Positions 1 to 6,830 of a DNA stretch of 8,268 bases are shown here, piece after piece (the stretch's first letter is position 1; each line of letters begins with the position of its first letter). Under the pieces are notes generated by a model. That model worked only from the letters and a program-made list of their open reading frames with translations, was not told the DNA's origin and ran no database searches. The position numbers and the translations under genes are program-made. Where the stretch lies: NCBI GenBank assembly GCA_019752975.1, contig JAIELM010000140.1, positions 1 to 8,268 on the forward strand, in the 5' to 3' direction. The DNA comes from Undibacterium sp. (GTDB lineage Bacteria > Pseudomonadota > Gammaproteobacteria > Burkholderiales > Burkholderiaceae_D).

Positions 1-1
1 G

Positions 2-1270
2 ACTGATGACTTCTCGAGAAAGACGGATGATAGTAAGCGCGAATCAAAATCAGGAACAGTACTGTCTTTTGCTGCAATTGCGGAGTCTACCAGTCCTGCC
101 GTTAAATTAGTTAATGCAACTCTGTACGACGCGCTCAAAGTAGGTGCTTCCGATATCCATCTTGAGAGTACACCACAAGGTTTAACGGTAAAGTATAGGA
201 TTGACGGAGTGCTAGATTTTATCACTTCGAGCAATAGTGTCGAGGACGCGGAACGAGTGATTTCGCGACTCAAAGTGTTAGCGGAATTAGATATTTCAGA
301 GCGACGAATTCCGCAAGATGGAAGTTTTTTTGTAGAAGTAAATCAGCGCGAGATCGATTTGCGCTTATCGATTATGCCTAGCATCCATGGCGAAGACGCC
401 GTGATTCGTATTTTAGATAAGCGTGCCATGATAGAGGCACATGGTGCCTTAAACTTAGACGCTTTGGGATTTGATTCTGCATCATTAGCAAGCCTACGCA
501 TGTTAACCGAAGAAGCCTATGGCATGCTCTTGGTTACGGGCCCCACTGGTTCTGGTAAAACCACCACGCTGTACGGCGCACTGACCGAGATTAATACCGG
601 CCGCGAAAAAATCGTCACTATTGAAGATCCAGTCGAATATCAACTACCTGGGATTTTGCAAATCCCGGTAAATGAAAAAAAGGGACTGACTTTTGCACGA
701 GGTTTACGTTCCATTTTAAGACATGATCCTGACAAAATCATGGTCGGTGAAATCCGGGACCAAGAGACCGCTGAAATTGCGGTGCAATCGGCACTGACGG
801 GGCATTTAGTCCTCACTACCGTGCATGCCAATAATGTATTTGACGTATTTGGACGTTTCGCCCACATGGGAATTGATCCCTACGCTTTTGTTTCTGCCTT
901 AAATGGTATTTGGGCGCAGCGCCTAGTGCGGCTCAATTGTCGCAACTGTGCGCTACCAGTCGAGCCAAATGATCTAGAGTTAGAAAAGGTCAGTCTTAGT
1001 CGCGAGGAAGTGAGGGACTATCAGTTCAAATGTGGTGGCGGTTGTGGCGACTGTCGCGGTACCGGTTACAAAGGGCGACGAGCAATCGCGGAGATATTGA
1101 CGCTCAATGATGAGATTAGAGAATTGATTATAGAAAAACGCCCAATACGACAAATTAAAGAAGCAGCTAAGCGCAACGGCACTGTCAGCTTACGCGAGGC
1201 GGCTTTGAAGTTGGTGAAAAGCGGTGAAACTACAATAGAAGAAATTAAGAGGATCACGCTACATGCTTAA
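2..1270 (+). CDS. gspE: GspE/PulE-family secretion ATPase, 5'-truncated by window edge
   Basis: This is the cytoplasmic hexameric ATPase that powers pseudopilus assembly in type II secretion and type IV pilus-like machines. The frame is open from base 2, so the ATG at 209 is internal: the residues before it (VKLVNATLYDALKVGASDIH) are the conserved start of the second N-terminal (N2) domain. About 422 residues are visible; family members usually have a further N1 domain, so roughly 140-160 residues are probably missing. Visible motifs are Walker A GPTGSGKTT (bases 539-565), Asp box TIEDPVEYQ, Walker B IMVGEIRDQETAEIA and His box LTGHLVLTTVHANN. A zinc-binding tetracysteine module follows (CRNC, then CGDC about 31 residues later, with one extra Cys between), then GTGYKGRRAIAE. 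All catalytic motifs are intact. The stop overlaps the next gene by 8 bases. PilB/MshE-type ATPases share these motifs, so only the neighbours point to a T2SS-like role. Confidence 0.95.
   Translation, partial: TDDFSRKTDDSKRESKSGTVLSFAAIAESTSPAVKLVNATLYDALKVGASDIHLESTPQGLTVKYRIDGVLDFITSSNSVEDAERVISRLKVLAELDISERRIPQDGSFFVEVNQREIDLRLSIMPSIHGEDAVIRILDKRAMIEAHGALNLDALGFDSASLASLRMLTEEAYGMLLVTGPTGSGKTTTLYGALTEINTGREKIVTIEDPVEYQLPGILQIPVNEKKGLTFARGLRSILRHDPDKIMVGEIRDQETAEIAVQSALTGHLVLTTVHANNVFDVFGRFAHMGIDPYAFVSALNGIWAQRLVRLNCRNCALPVEPNDLELEKVSLSREEVRDYQFKCGGGCGDCRGTGYKGRRAIAEILTLNDEIRELIIEKRPIRQIKEAAKRNGTVSLREAALKLVKSGETTIEEIKRITLHA
1247..1253 (+). promoter_or_regulatory. Ribosome binding site for the PilM/GspL-like gene
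   Basis: AAGAGGA lies inside the end of the ATPase gene, 9 bases before the ATG at 1263. It supports translation starting within the upstream coding region, giving the 8-base overlap. Confidence 0.55.
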
Positions 1271-2111
1271 ATTTTTTTATTCGCACTCGGAATTGATTGT
1301 CACTCGCGAGGGGTATTGGTTGCGACCGAAGTTTCCGAAATTAAGACTCAAGACTAAGAATGCCACGCCAAGTTATTTCACTAGAAATGTAGTACAAACT
1401 ACGTCCTTTGATGAGAATGAATTAGAGAAAACATGGCAAGAGATATTTGCTCAAAAACAGAAGTCACATCGCTTCCTTGATGTGGTATTACCCGATGCAT
1501 GGGTACGACACTTTCTAGTGCAGACACCCGTCAATGCCAATAGCCTAGCCGATATTCAAGCGGCTGCATGCAAACGATTTGAAACTCTCTACGGTGAAGA
1601 CGCCGATACTTGGTGCATCATGCTAGATGTGCAGAATCTTATTGGAGACGGAGTTAAAAATGTAGTGTGCGCAGTCCCGAAAAATATCCTTGCCGCTTTG
1701 GAAAAAAATGCGCGGCGGTATCGTCAACATTTCTTAAGCATACAATCAAATTTTGTTAAAACATGGAATACACATCGTCATTTACTCCTCAAAAATAGTT
1801 GGTTTCTTGTGCCTAGCGCAGATGTACTGTTGTTAGTGATCATCGACAAAGGAACTTGGCAGTTTGTTCGGCAAGTCGAAATCCGCCCAGGCTCGAGTAC
1901 CAATGATGCTTGGTTACAGACATGCGTTAGCCGCGAGGCGCTCATGTTAGGCGTGCCTCAACCTGTATCCTTGCAGCTCGCAAGTCTTGTTCCAGATACC
2001 TTTCCAATGGCATGGAAAAAACACGGTGTCGATAGAAATGGCGTCATCAGTGTGCCTATGAATATCGCCGCACTGTCAAGTCAAAATACCCTACTTAAGG
2101 CGGCGGTATGA
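1263..2111 (+). CDS. PilM/GspL-like cytoplasmic assembly protein
   Basis: A 282-residue protein with no signal peptide and no clear membrane helix. It probably corresponds to the cytoplasmic actin-like module of PilM, MshI or GspL, which docks the ATPase onto the inner-membrane complex. The evidence is mainly position: it lies between the ATPase and a PilN-like gene. There is also a resemblance to the poorly named proteins found here in related betaproteobacterial loci, notably the stretch around residues 73-110 (VVLPDAWVRHFLVQTP, then LADIQAAACKRFETLYGE) and the later CAVPKNILAAL. No ATP-binding signature typical of PilM is obvious, so it may be a degenerate or GspL-like version. The start at 1263 has a good ribosome binding site. 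The stop overlaps the next start in ATGA, suggesting translational coupling. Reality of the gene is near certain; the functional name is inference. Confidence 0.8.
   Translation: MLKFFYSHSELIVTREGYWLRPKFPKLRLKTKNATPSYFTRNVVQTTSFDENELEKTWQEIFAQKQKSHRFLDVVLPDAWVRHFLVQTPVNANSLADIQAAACKRFETLYGEDADTWCIMLDVQNLIGDGVKNVVCAVPKNILAALEKNARRYRQHFLSIQSNFVKTWNTHRHLLLKNSWFLVPSADVLLLVIIDKGTWQFVRQVEIRPGSSTNDAWLQTCVSREALMLGVPQPVSLQLASLVPDTFPMAWKKHGVDRNGVISVPMNIAALSSQNTLLKAAV
2096..2100 (+). promoter_or_regulatory. Ribosome binding site for the PilN-like gene
   Basis: TAAGG lies 7 bases before the ATG at 2108, within the end of the preceding gene, and supports this start at the ATGA overlap. Confidence 0.5.
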
Positions 2112-2674
2112 GCGCTTTGAGGATAGATTTCTCTAGCAATTCGTTTGCTAAACAAATGAGTAAAATAAGTGTGCTTAATTTTTGCTTGCTACTGACAGCG
2201 ATAGTGCTACTAAGCCTTTGTGGGTGGAGGGCATTACTTTTTGTACAGATGCGTCAACATATCACTGAGCAAATTGCTAGCGTTCAATCCCGTATTGATG
2301 CGCTTAATAAACAAAGCGTCAGACAAGGTTCAATGCAGTCCCCAATGATTATTTCAACAGAAAAAGCCCATTCCATTAATCAAGTGATCGGCCAACTTAA
2401 CCTACCTTGGAGCGACTTGCTAGATGCACTAGAGGACGTCAGAGTTAAAGAAGTGGCCTTACTTGATATACAACCGCAGCCACAGAGTCACACAATAAGA
2501 ATCGTCGCAGAAGCCAAGACCAGTGACGACATGTTTGCTTACGTCGAAAAACTCAGTCGATTAAGTTTTTTTCAATCTGCAACGCTGAGCAAACACGAGG
2601 TCAGCGAACAAGATCCAAATAAACCTATTCGTTTTCAGCTCGATGCACAATGGCAGAGAGAGGCGGCACTATGA
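2108..2674 (+). CDS. PilN-like inner-membrane assembly protein
   Basis: A 188-residue bitopic membrane protein with the PilN/GspL-C architecture. It has a short cytoplasmic N-terminus, one membrane helix at about residues 21-40 (VLNFCLLLTAIVLLSLCGW), then a polar, probably coiled-coil stretch at about 45-70. A periplasmic ferredoxin-like domain follows: WSDLLDALEDV, VALLDIQPQPQSHTIRIVAEA, FAYVEKLSRLSFFQSATLSKHE, IRFQLDAQW. The 'segment whose pairs raise a score for a small local correction' pattern (L-x-I-x-P followed by I-R-I-x-A-E-A) is typical of PilN-domain proteins. PilN normally binds PilM in the cytoplasm through its N-terminus and PilO in the periplasm, matching the two neighbouring genes. 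The first codon overlaps the previous stop by four bases and the stop overlaps the next start likewise. Confidence 0.85.
   Translation: MSALRIDFSSNSFAKQMSKISVLNFCLLLTAIVLLSLCGWRALLFVQMRQHITEQIASVQSRIDALNKQSVRQGSMQSPMIISTEKAHSINQVIGQLNLPWSDLLDALEDVRVKEVALLDIQPQPQSHTIRIVAEAKTSDDMFAYVEKLSRLSFFQSATLSKHEVSEQDPNKPIRFQLDAQWQREAAL
2656..2663 (+). promoter_or_regulatory. Ribosome binding site fixing the PilO-like start at 2671
   Basis: GAGAGAGG lies 7 bases before the ATG at 2671. An in-frame ATG at 2650 lies upstream of this site and would put the site inside the gene. The site plus the ATGA overlap with the previous stop favours 2671. Confidence 0.65.
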
Positions 2675-3279
2675 ATTGGCATGTGCATTTACAGCGATGG
2701 TCACTTCTTTGGAATTTTGGCTTATATCGTATAGGCAAAATGAATCTGTTCGTTCTCATTACTATTGTTTGCTGCGGTGGCGCTCTGCAGTGGGCAAGCC
2801 ATGTGGCTCCACAGTTTACGTTCGAAAAAACGTCGGTTTTACGACGTTTGGAAAACGAATTATTAAGTAAGCAAAGCCAGGTGACTAGCATTGTACAAAG
2901 GCCCATCGCAGAACAAAATTTAAACAGCTTTGAGGGGGTACTAGGAGAGTCTCAATATCAGGAACAAGATCTCAAAAAAATCCTTGATATTGCCCATAAA
3001 TCAGACATCGTTTTGCGTATGGGAGAATACACTTGGCTTGAGAATGCAGAAGGAAATTTCGCTGTCTATCGCCTACAATTTCCAGTCAAAGGAACTTATC
3101 AAAATTTAAGATTATTCGTGGAAAAAACTTTGTTAGCATTGCCCAATGCCTCGCTGGACGAAATCAACTTTAAACGCGAATCAATTTCACAGACCTTGCT
3201 TGAATCACGCATTAAATTTTCTGTTTTTTATCGCAGACGAAATGACAAAGTGCAAGCGACAAATAAGGGTTTTGAATGA
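2671..3279 (+). CDS. PilO/GspM-like inner-membrane assembly protein
   Basis: A 202-residue protein from the ATG at 2671, chosen over the in-frame ATG at 2650 (which adds seven residues) because of the strong ribosome binding site and the four-base overlap. It has a cytoplasmic N-terminus rich in Trp and basic residues and one membrane helix at about residues 25-42 (NLFVLITIVCCGGALQW). A helical segment likely to be a coiled coil follows at about 50-75, then a periplasmic ferredoxin-like domain: LKKILDIAHKSDIVLRMGEY, YRLQFPVKGTYQNLRLFVEK, LPNASLDEINFKRESI, ESRIKFSVFYRR. This is the PilO/GspM layout, a periplasmic partner of PilN that links the ATPase side to the secretin-binding protein. Both neighbours overlap it by four bases, so it is probably co-translated with them. 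Confidence 0.85.
   Translation: MNWHVHLQRWSLLWNFGLYRIGKMNLFVLITIVCCGGALQWASHVAPQFTFEKTSVLRRLENELLSKQSQVTSIVQRPIAEQNLNSFEGVLGESQYQEQDLKKILDIAHKSDIVLRMGEYTWLENAEGNFAVYRLQFPVKGTYQNLRLFVEKTLLALPNASLDEINFKRESISQTLLESRIKFSVFYRRRNDKVQATNKGFE
3265..3269 (+). promoter_or_regulatory. Ribosome binding site for the PilP/GspC-like gene
   Basis: AAGGG lies 6 bases before the ATG at 3276 and supports the start at the ATGA overlap. Confidence 0.5.
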
Positions 3280-3842
3280 ACGCACGAAAAATTTTTCTGC
3301 TATGTGCTCTCGCACTGGTGACGTGGTTGGCGTTTTTTTCCGACACACCGTCTAGGGACGGCATCGTTGAAGTAGCGACGCGTCAGAGGCTAAAAACAAA
3401 TAAAGGCAGTGATGGTAACGAGAAAAAAACGTTCGACAATAATCATCCAATCAAGTCAGCACAAGTAAACATAGACCTAATCGTGCCACGAGAACGTCTA
3501 ATTGGAAGTGATGTAAGTACGGCGAAAAAAAACAAACTGATAGACCTGTTCGTGGTGCAAAGTTGGACCTCACCGCCGCCGGTCGTTAAGCCGCCACCAG
3601 TTCAGGTAGCACCAACACTAACACCAATGGCACCACCACTTCCATTTCAATTCATAGGTAAAAAATTTGAGGATGGAATATATGAAGTGTACCTCGCCAG
3701 TGGTGATAAAACCTATGTAGTCAGTGTCAATACGGTCATCGACAATCTCTATCATGTGGATGCCATTAAACCTCCCACATTAACGATGACTTACTTACCT
3801 TTGAAACAAGCACAAACCATGATGATCGGTGCCAGTGAATAA
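3276..3842 (+). CDS. PilP/GspC-like periplasmic linker protein
   Basis: A 188-residue protein with an N-terminal membrane anchor at about residues 5-21 (KIFLLCALALVTWLAFF). A polar, low-complexity stretch follows, then a proline-rich linker at about 97-124 (SPPPVVKPPPVQVAPTLT). It ends in a small beta-rich domain at about 125-188 (FQFIGKKFEDGIYEVYLASG, then KTYVVSVNTVIDNLYHVDAI). This matches the general plan of PilP and of the homology region of GspC: an inner-membrane anchor, a flexible spacer crossing the periplasm, and a C-terminal domain that contacts the N-domains of the secretin. It lacks the Cys lipobox typical of PilP and looks membrane-anchored, as GspC is. Its place directly between the PilO-like gene and the secretin fits this role. 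The assignment rests on architecture and position rather than strong sequence identity. Confidence 0.78.
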   Translation: MNARKIFLLCALALVTWLAFFSDTPSRDGIVEVATRQRLKTNKGSDGNEKKTFDNNHPIKSAQVNIDLIVPRERLIGSDVSTAKKNKLIDLFVVQSWTSPPPVVKPPPVQVAPTLTPMAPPLPFQFIGKKFEDGIYEVYLASGDKTYVVSVNTVIDNLYHVDAIKPPTLTMTYLPLKQAQTMMIGASE

Positions 3843-3863
3843 GATCAATTTGGACATGTACGA

Positions 3864-6230
3864 ATGCTCTTCGCGCGAATCTATAATATGACACAAAAAA
3901 ATATACCTACTACGTTAAAATTTTTTAAATCTCTGCTCTTGCTGATGATCATCCTTGGATTGACGGCTTGCGCAGCACAGATGGCTTTTCGTGAAGGCAA
4001 AGACCTTATTGCGCAAAACAATGTCGAAGAAGGATTGAGCAAACTCAAATTTGCTTCCACTAGCAGTCCAGATAATATCGAGTTTAGAAAAGTGTATTTG
4101 CAAGCGCGTGAACAGACGATTTATTCTTTGGTAGAGCAGGCAGAACAGGCTAATGTCGATGGAAAATTTGAGCTCGCAAGAAAACTCTATCAAAAAATAG
4201 CACGTATAGAGCCAGGCAATGCGCAAGCAAAAGCTGGCGTAATCAAAGTGGGCGTGGATGAACGCAATGCCACCCTAGTGGGCGAAGCGATAAGCGCAAT
4301 CGAGAAAAAAGAGTATCCACAAGCGCGACAACTACTCACAGAAATTCTCGCAAATGACAGCTATCATGCCAAAGCAAAACAACTCTTAGCATCCATTGCC
4401 GACACCTCATCACATAAACAGCAAGAAGCCAAGCTACAGAATAGCTATAAAAAATCCATCAATATCGAATTTAAAGATGCACCGCTCAAACAGGTTTTTG
4501 AAGTCATTTCTCGCAGCTCAGGTTTAAATTTTATATTCGATAAGGATGTCAAGACGGATCAAAGAACCTCCATCTTTCTAAAAAATAGCAGCATCGAATC
4601 TGCCATACAATTTGCCCTCATCACCAATCAATTAGGGCAGCAGGTTTTAGATGGAAATACCATCTTGATTTATCCCAATACCGCAGCCAAGCAAAAAGAT
4701 TATCAAGAAATGATAGTCAGGAGTTTTTATCTGACCAATGCCGACGTGAAGAAGGTAGAGCACACCCTGAAGACCATAGTCAAAACGCGTGATATCGTCA
4801 TCGACGAAAAACTCAATATGCTCATCATGCGCGACACTCCAGAAGCGATACGTATGGCAGAAAAATTAGTCGCCTTACACGACATAGCGGAGCCGGAAGT
4901 CATGCTAGAGGTTGAAATATTAGAGGTAAAACGAACCAGACTATTAGACTTAGGTATCCAATGGCCGAATAGCCTTAGCCTCACACCACTGACAGGTGTA
5001 CAAGGTGCTAGTTTGACGTTGCAAAACTTGCGCAACAATATCAATAGTTCGACCTTGGGTGCGGCCATTGGTCCAGCTAGTATCAAAGCACGCAAAGAAG
5101 ATGGTGACACCAATCTACTAGCCAATCCACGTATCCGCGCTCAAAATCACGAAAAGGCCCATGTCCTCATCGGCGAACGTGTACCTAATATCACCACCAC
5201 CTCAACCTCAACCGGCTTTGTCTCAGAATCGATCAACTATATTGAAGTAGGCTTAAAGCTAGATGTAGAACCCACCGTCTACTTAGACAATGACGTAGGG
5301 ATTAAAGTCGCCCTAGAGGTCAGCAGTATCACCAATCAAACTAAGACGCAATCTGGCTCAGTGGCCTACCAAATAGGGACACGCAACGCTAGCACCGTAT
5401 TGCGACTTAAAAACGGTGAGACGCAAATTCTCGCAGGGCTCATCAACGATGAAGAGCGCCAGTCCGCCAGCAAAATTCCAGGCCTAGGTGAGTTGCCGTT
5501 AATTGGTCGATTATTTGGTAGCAATGTTAACGATAATCAAAAGACCGAAATCATTCTTTCCATCACTCCGCATTTGATTCGCAATATTCAAGTGCCAGAC
5601 AGTAGCGCAACAAGTTTTTCATCCGGCACCGAAAGCAATCTTAGAATCCGAGGCGATCAAACCGAGTTATCCAACTATACCAGTAAATTAGGCACGTCTA
5701 CTGTAGCCGACATACCCAAATCAGATAAAGCGGGAATGGGGGCAAGTACCCCCAACGTCAATGGCACTGGGAGCGGCGCGGTGGGTAATGGCGCAGGGGT
5801 AGTGAATAACGTAGTAGGTGCGCCACAACTACAATGGCAAGGGCCGAGGCAAGTCAAAATCGGTGAGACCTTTTCTCTACAGCTCATTACCCAATCGGAT
5901 CAACCCGTTACCAGTATGCCCATGAAGCTAGGGTTTAATCCACAAGTGTTACAAGTAGTTAATGTCAATGAAGGAATATTTTTGAAACAGGGCGGAGCAC
6001 AGACCACTTTTGTGCAGCAGGTCGATCCCAAAGGCATTATTTCGATCAGCAATTCCCGCGCCTTGGGCGGTGCCTCTAGCCCCGGCGGCTATGTCACACT
6101 AGTGTTGCGTGCCTTGGCGCCGATCGAGTCCACGCCGATACAAATGCTATCAATTGATGCGCTTGGTATGGCGGGACGACCCTTGGCGGCTCCACAAGTG
6201 CAAGCCATCACAATAGAAATACAGCCATAA
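3864..6230 (+). CDS. gspD: Lipoprotein secretin (GspD/PilQ/MshL-like) with C-terminal cohesin-like domain
   Basis: A 788-residue outer-membrane channel protein. A lipoprotein signal ends in the lipobox LTAC, with Cys36 as acylation site and no Asp at +2, consistent with outer-membrane sorting. Residues about 40-185 are helical and TPR-like. A secretin short N-domain begins near 200 (INIEFKDAPLKQVFEVISRS), and an N1-type domain begins near 282 (VRSFYLTNADVKKVEHTL). The secretin core spans about 340-575, with DGDTNLLANPRIRAQ, VLIGERVPNITTTSTSTG, KIPGLGELPLIGRLFG and TEIILSITPHLIR. After a Gly/Asn/Ala-rich linker (about 620-653), residues 654-788 form a cohesin-like beta domain (LQWQGPRQVKIGETFSLQL to the end). 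The start is uncertain: neither the ATG at 3864 nor the in-frame ATG at 3888 has a strong ribosome binding site. The latter gives a more usual signal peptide with Cys at 28. Confidence 0.93.
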   Translation: MLFARIYNMTQKNIPTTLKFFKSLLLLMIILGLTACAAQMAFREGKDLIAQNNVEEGLSKLKFASTSSPDNIEFRKVYLQAREQTIYSLVEQAEQANVDGKFELARKLYQKIARIEPGNAQAKAGVIKVGVDERNATLVGEAISAIEKKEYPQARQLLTEILANDSYHAKAKQLLASIADTSSHKQQEAKLQNSYKKSINIEFKDAPLKQVFEVISRSSGLNFIFDKDVKTDQRTSIFLKNSSIESAIQFALITNQLGQQVLDGNTILIYPNTAAKQKDYQEMIVRSFYLTNADVKKVEHTLKTIVKTRDIVIDEKLNMLIMRDTPEAIRMAEKLVALHDIAEPEVMLEVEILEVKRTRLLDLGIQWPNSLSLTPLTGVQGASLTLQNLRNNINSSTLGAAIGPASIKARKEDGDTNLLANPRIRAQNHEKAHVLIGERVPNITTTSTSTGFVSESINYIEVGLKLDVEPTVYLDNDVGIKVALEVSSITNQTKTQSGSVAYQIGTRNASTVLRLKNGETQILAGLINDEERQSASKIPGLGELPLIGRLFGSNVNDNQKTEIILSITPHLIRNIQVPDSSATSFSSGTESNLRIRGDQTELSNYTSKLGTSTVADIPKSDKAGMGASTPNVNGTGSGAVGNGAGVVNNVVGAPQLQWQGPRQVKIGETFSLQLITQSDQPVTSMPMKLGFNPQVLQVVNVNEGIFLKQGGAQTTFVQQVDPKGIISISNSRALGGASSPGGYVTLVLRALAPIESTPIQMLSIDALGMAGRPLAAPQVQAITIEIQP

Positions 6231-6703
6231 TGCGAAGTAAAAAAGGATTTACCTTAATCGAATTATTGATCACGCTAGCGATCATGGGATTGCTAGCGAC
6301 GGTCACCGTACCGCTAGCTCAACTGCATACCCAACGCAAGAACGAGCAAATTTTACGCAGTGCATTAAAAGAAATCAGAACCGCCATCGATCAATATAAA
6401 CGTGCTAGTGACGAGGGTAGGATACCTCGCAATATCGGCGCTAGTGGGTATCCGCCCAACCTCAACATTTTAGTCGAAGGCGTACTAGATCAACGCAGCC
6501 CCGTTCGTCTCAAGCTATTTTTTTTAAGGCGACTCCCGCGTGACCCTTTTAACTCAGACGGCAGCATAAGCGACGAGGCAACTTGGGGCAAACGTGCTTA
6601 CGCCAGTGAAGCCGACAATCCCAAAGAGGGCAGTGATGTTTATGATGTCTACACGACTAATACCAATGTGGGATTAAATGGAATAGCCTATCGTAGGTGG
6701 TAA
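6230..6703 (+). CDS. GspG-like pseudopilin, first of three
   Basis: A 157-residue type II/IV prepilin-like protein. The leader is only six residues, MRSKKG, with prepilin peptidase cleavage expected after Gly6. The mature protein starts FTLIELLITLAIMGLLATVT and has the conserved Glu at position 5. The rest is a long N-terminal helix followed by a globular domain with FLRRLPRDPFNSDG, ATWGKRAYASEAD, SDVYDVYTTNTNVGLNGIAY and a terminal RRW. The LPRDPF and DVYDVY motifs are typical of GspG-like pseudopilins near cohesin-type secretins. The start codon overlaps the secretin stop by one base (TAATG) and there is no clear ribosome binding site, so translation is probably coupled to the secretin. It is likely a subunit of the pseudopilus; which one is the major subunit cannot be told from sequence. 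Confidence 0.92.
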   Translation: MRSKKGFTLIELLITLAIMGLLATVTVPLAQLHTQRKNEQILRSALKEIRTAIDQYKRASDEGRIPRNIGASGYPPNLNILVEGVLDQRSPVRLKLFFLRRLPRDPFNSDGSISDEATWGKRAYASEADNPKEGSDVYDVYTTNTNVGLNGIAYRRW

Positions 6704-6742
6704 ATAATGTAGTGAGGAAAAGCCAAGCACCTTTCGCCGCCT

Positions 6743-6803
6743 GCTAACGTTGAGTTCGCGAACGAAAGTCCAGCAAAACTAACACTCAACGAATTCGTTT
6801 AGC
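6743..6803 (+). repeat. Composite inverted-repeat structure in the gap between pseudopilin genes
   Basis: Seen directly: CGTTGAGT (6748-6755) is the exact reverse complement of ACTCAACG (6784-6791), giving an 8-bp stem with a 28-base loop. An outer GCTAA (6743-6747) can pair with TTAGC (6799-6803), extending the stem past a 7-base bulge. Two perfect palindromes overlap the arms: GTTCGCGAAC (6754-6763) and AACGAATTCGTT (6788-6799). The long stem and the two short palindromes share bases, so they are alternative folds. There is no T-run after it, so it does not look like a simple terminator. It could be a protein-binding site or an mRNA processing or stability element. Confidence 0.6.
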
Positions 6804-6806
6804 TAG

Positions 6807-6828
6807 AATTGAACAAAAATTGAACAAA
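6807..6828 (+). repeat. Perfect tandem repeat AATTGAACAAA x2
   Basis: Two adjacent identical 11-base units, 6807-6817 and 6818-6828, end two bases before the ATG at 6831. They occupy the place where a ribosome binding site would be, and no purine-rich Shine-Dalgarno sequence is present. The function is unknown; they may be an operator half-site pair, an unstructured AU-rich translation enhancer, or a chance slippage duplication. Confidence 0.7.
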
Positions 6829-6830
6829 TA

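Noticed and set aside
209..1270. ATG at 209 as the true start of the ATPase
   Set aside because: The frame is open to base 2 and the upstream residues include the conserved SDIHLE segment of the N2 domain, so the gene begins before the window.
2643..2870. Open frame overlapping the start of the PilO-like gene
   Set aside because: It lies in another frame over a gene with clear PilO architecture, and its product shows no recognisable features.
3915..4226. 103-residue minus-strand open frame opposite the secretin N-terminus
   Set aside because: It is antisense to the lipoprotein signal and TPR-like region, with no coding features of its own.
4727..5125. 132-residue minus-strand open frame within the secretin gene
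   Set aside because: It is antisense to conserved secretin sequence, is low-complexity and Ser-rich, and has no ribosome binding site or context; it is a shadow frame.
6742..6803. Resemblance to an integron attC recombination site (TAAC near the left end, GTTTAGC on the right, folded arms)
   Set aside because: The left end does not fit the RYYYAAC core and the right end deviates from GTTRRRY. There is no integrase or cassette structure, and the flanking genes belong to one functional operon.
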